A stretch of 56,483 nucleotides of DNA from assembly GCA_000814665.1 (NCBI GenBank), contig JWIH01000013.1, positions 1 to 56,483 on the forward strand. Reading direction: 5' to 3'. Each line of letters starts with the position of its first letter. Within the stretch, counting starts at the first letter, position 1. A program made the position numbers and the translations under genes. Below, piece after piece: positions 55,547 to 56,483 of this stretch. The DNA is from Pseudoalteromonas flavipulchra NCIMB 2033 = ATCC BAA-314. Its GTDB lineage: Bacteria; Pseudomonadota; Gammaproteobacteria; Enterobacterales; Alteromonadaceae. The notes beneath the pieces were generated by a model. It was not told the DNA's origin. It searched no databases and saw only the letters and a list, made by a program, of their open reading frames with translations.

Positions 55547-55574
55547 TGACAAAAAATCGGGAATGCTTAGAATG
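55547..55574 (+). promoter_or_regulatory. rRNA operon promoter P2
   Basis: Perfect -35 TTGACA, 16 bases, TAGAAT, 149 bases downstream of P1 and about 250 bases before 16S. Confidence 0.8.
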
Positions 55575-55607
55575 CACATCCCTTGAAACAACGAAATGTT
55601 TCGAAAT

Positions 55608-55620
55608 GTTCTTTAAAAAT
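55608..55620 (+). promoter_or_regulatory. rRNA antitermination boxA
   Basis: TGTTCTTTAAAAA matches the boxA consensus TGCTCTTTAACAA at 11 of 13 bases, downstream of P2. It is the NusB/NusE loading site; SuhB, which also joins this complex, is encoded in the window. Confidence 0.75.
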
Positions 55621-55824
55621 ATGAAGCAATCATCTGTGTGGGCACTCGTACAGATTGAGTTCTAACAGCAGATTCTAGTTCGCTAGATGACGCAAACAAA
55701 TTTAGAGTCTCAATTGTAACTGAGTGACTATATAGTCAATTCGTTTTGATTTTACTTTTTTGAAAAGTAGAAACAAACAATCAGAATTCATTGAGCACGA
55801 AACTTAGGTTTCGAAAAAACTTTT
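55621..55824 (+). other. rRNA leader upstream of 16S
   Basis: Transcribed leader between boxA and 16S. It contains AT-rich sequence and a short GAAACTTAGGTTTC stem near 55799 that would sit at the base of the RNase III processing stem with the (unseen) 16S 3' flank. No tRNA or gene is visible. Confidence 0.6.

Positions 55825-56483
<659 letters not shown>

Overview
The window is a contiguous chromosomal segment of a marine gammaproteobacterium, most likely Pseudoalteromonas or a close relative in Alteromonadales. This rests on gene content and neighbourhoods (ftsY-ftsE-ftsX-rpoH; mutS/pncC-recA; purA-motX; a full isc operon; maoP/hdfR; a start codon-proximal porin) and on the start of a gammaproteobacterial 16S rRNA gene at the right edge. 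It is mostly core genome: no integrase, transposase, phage block or CRISPR array is visible.

Left part (1-9.2 kb): the 3' part of ftsY, whose acidic domain is a run of thirteen 16-residue repeats, then ftsE-ftsX and rpoH. The rpoH promoter region contains a perfect CIRCE operator (TTAGCACTC-N9-GAGTGCTAA), the HrcA binding site, plus two lone half-sites. This suggests HrcA control of the heat-shock sigma factor. plsC-rraB, an HD-GYP phosphodiesterase, a small Cys-rich membrane protein behind a strong Fur box, and a FadL-type outer membrane channel follow.

9.2-21.2 kb: mutS, pncC and recA (LexA box inside the promoter; no recX behind it), purA, the flagellar stator partner motX with a sigma-28-like promoter and a palindromic MITE-like element whose terminal repeat supplies its stop codon, a CPA1 cation/proton antiporter, and proB-proA behind a 541-base leader packed with hairpins.

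21.2-34.3 kb: fifteen perfect copies of a 7-base repeat beside tRNA-Ala(TGC), a lipoprotein and an Ala-tRNA(Pro) deacylase-like gene, an MFS transporter, a YaiL-type protein, a cytochrome c, a two-gene sugar-acid operon (class II aldolase plus enolase-superfamily enzyme), suhB/trmJ, and iscR-iscS-iscU-iscA-hscB-hscA-fdx with three IscR boxes.

34.3-46.4 kb is the most accessory-looking part. It holds a GabD-like dehydrogenase; an amino-sugar group (nucleotidyltransferase, N-acetylhexosamine-1-kinase-like enzyme, Tat-exported GH109-like protein); a probable thiamin salvage operon (YkoF-like binder, PnuC/PnuT transporter, small-molecule kinase); an excisionase-like HTH protein beside tRNA-Arg(CCG); zntB; and a rimB-rimK-M14 hydrolase operon that may add and remove glutamate on ribosomal protein S6.

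46.4-56.5 kb: an Omp85-family protein, recQ with a coupled small gene, rarD, a dual-receiver diguanylate cyclase with a G8 tract upstream, the divergent maoP/hdfR pair, a porin, and an rrn operon with two promoters and boxA, cut by the window end inside 16S rRNA.

The best candidates for something undescribed are the CIRCE-rpoH link, the proBA leader RNA, the motX-associated palindromic element, and the rimB-rimK-hydrolase trio. All functional calls come from reading motifs and remembered family sequences; no search was run.
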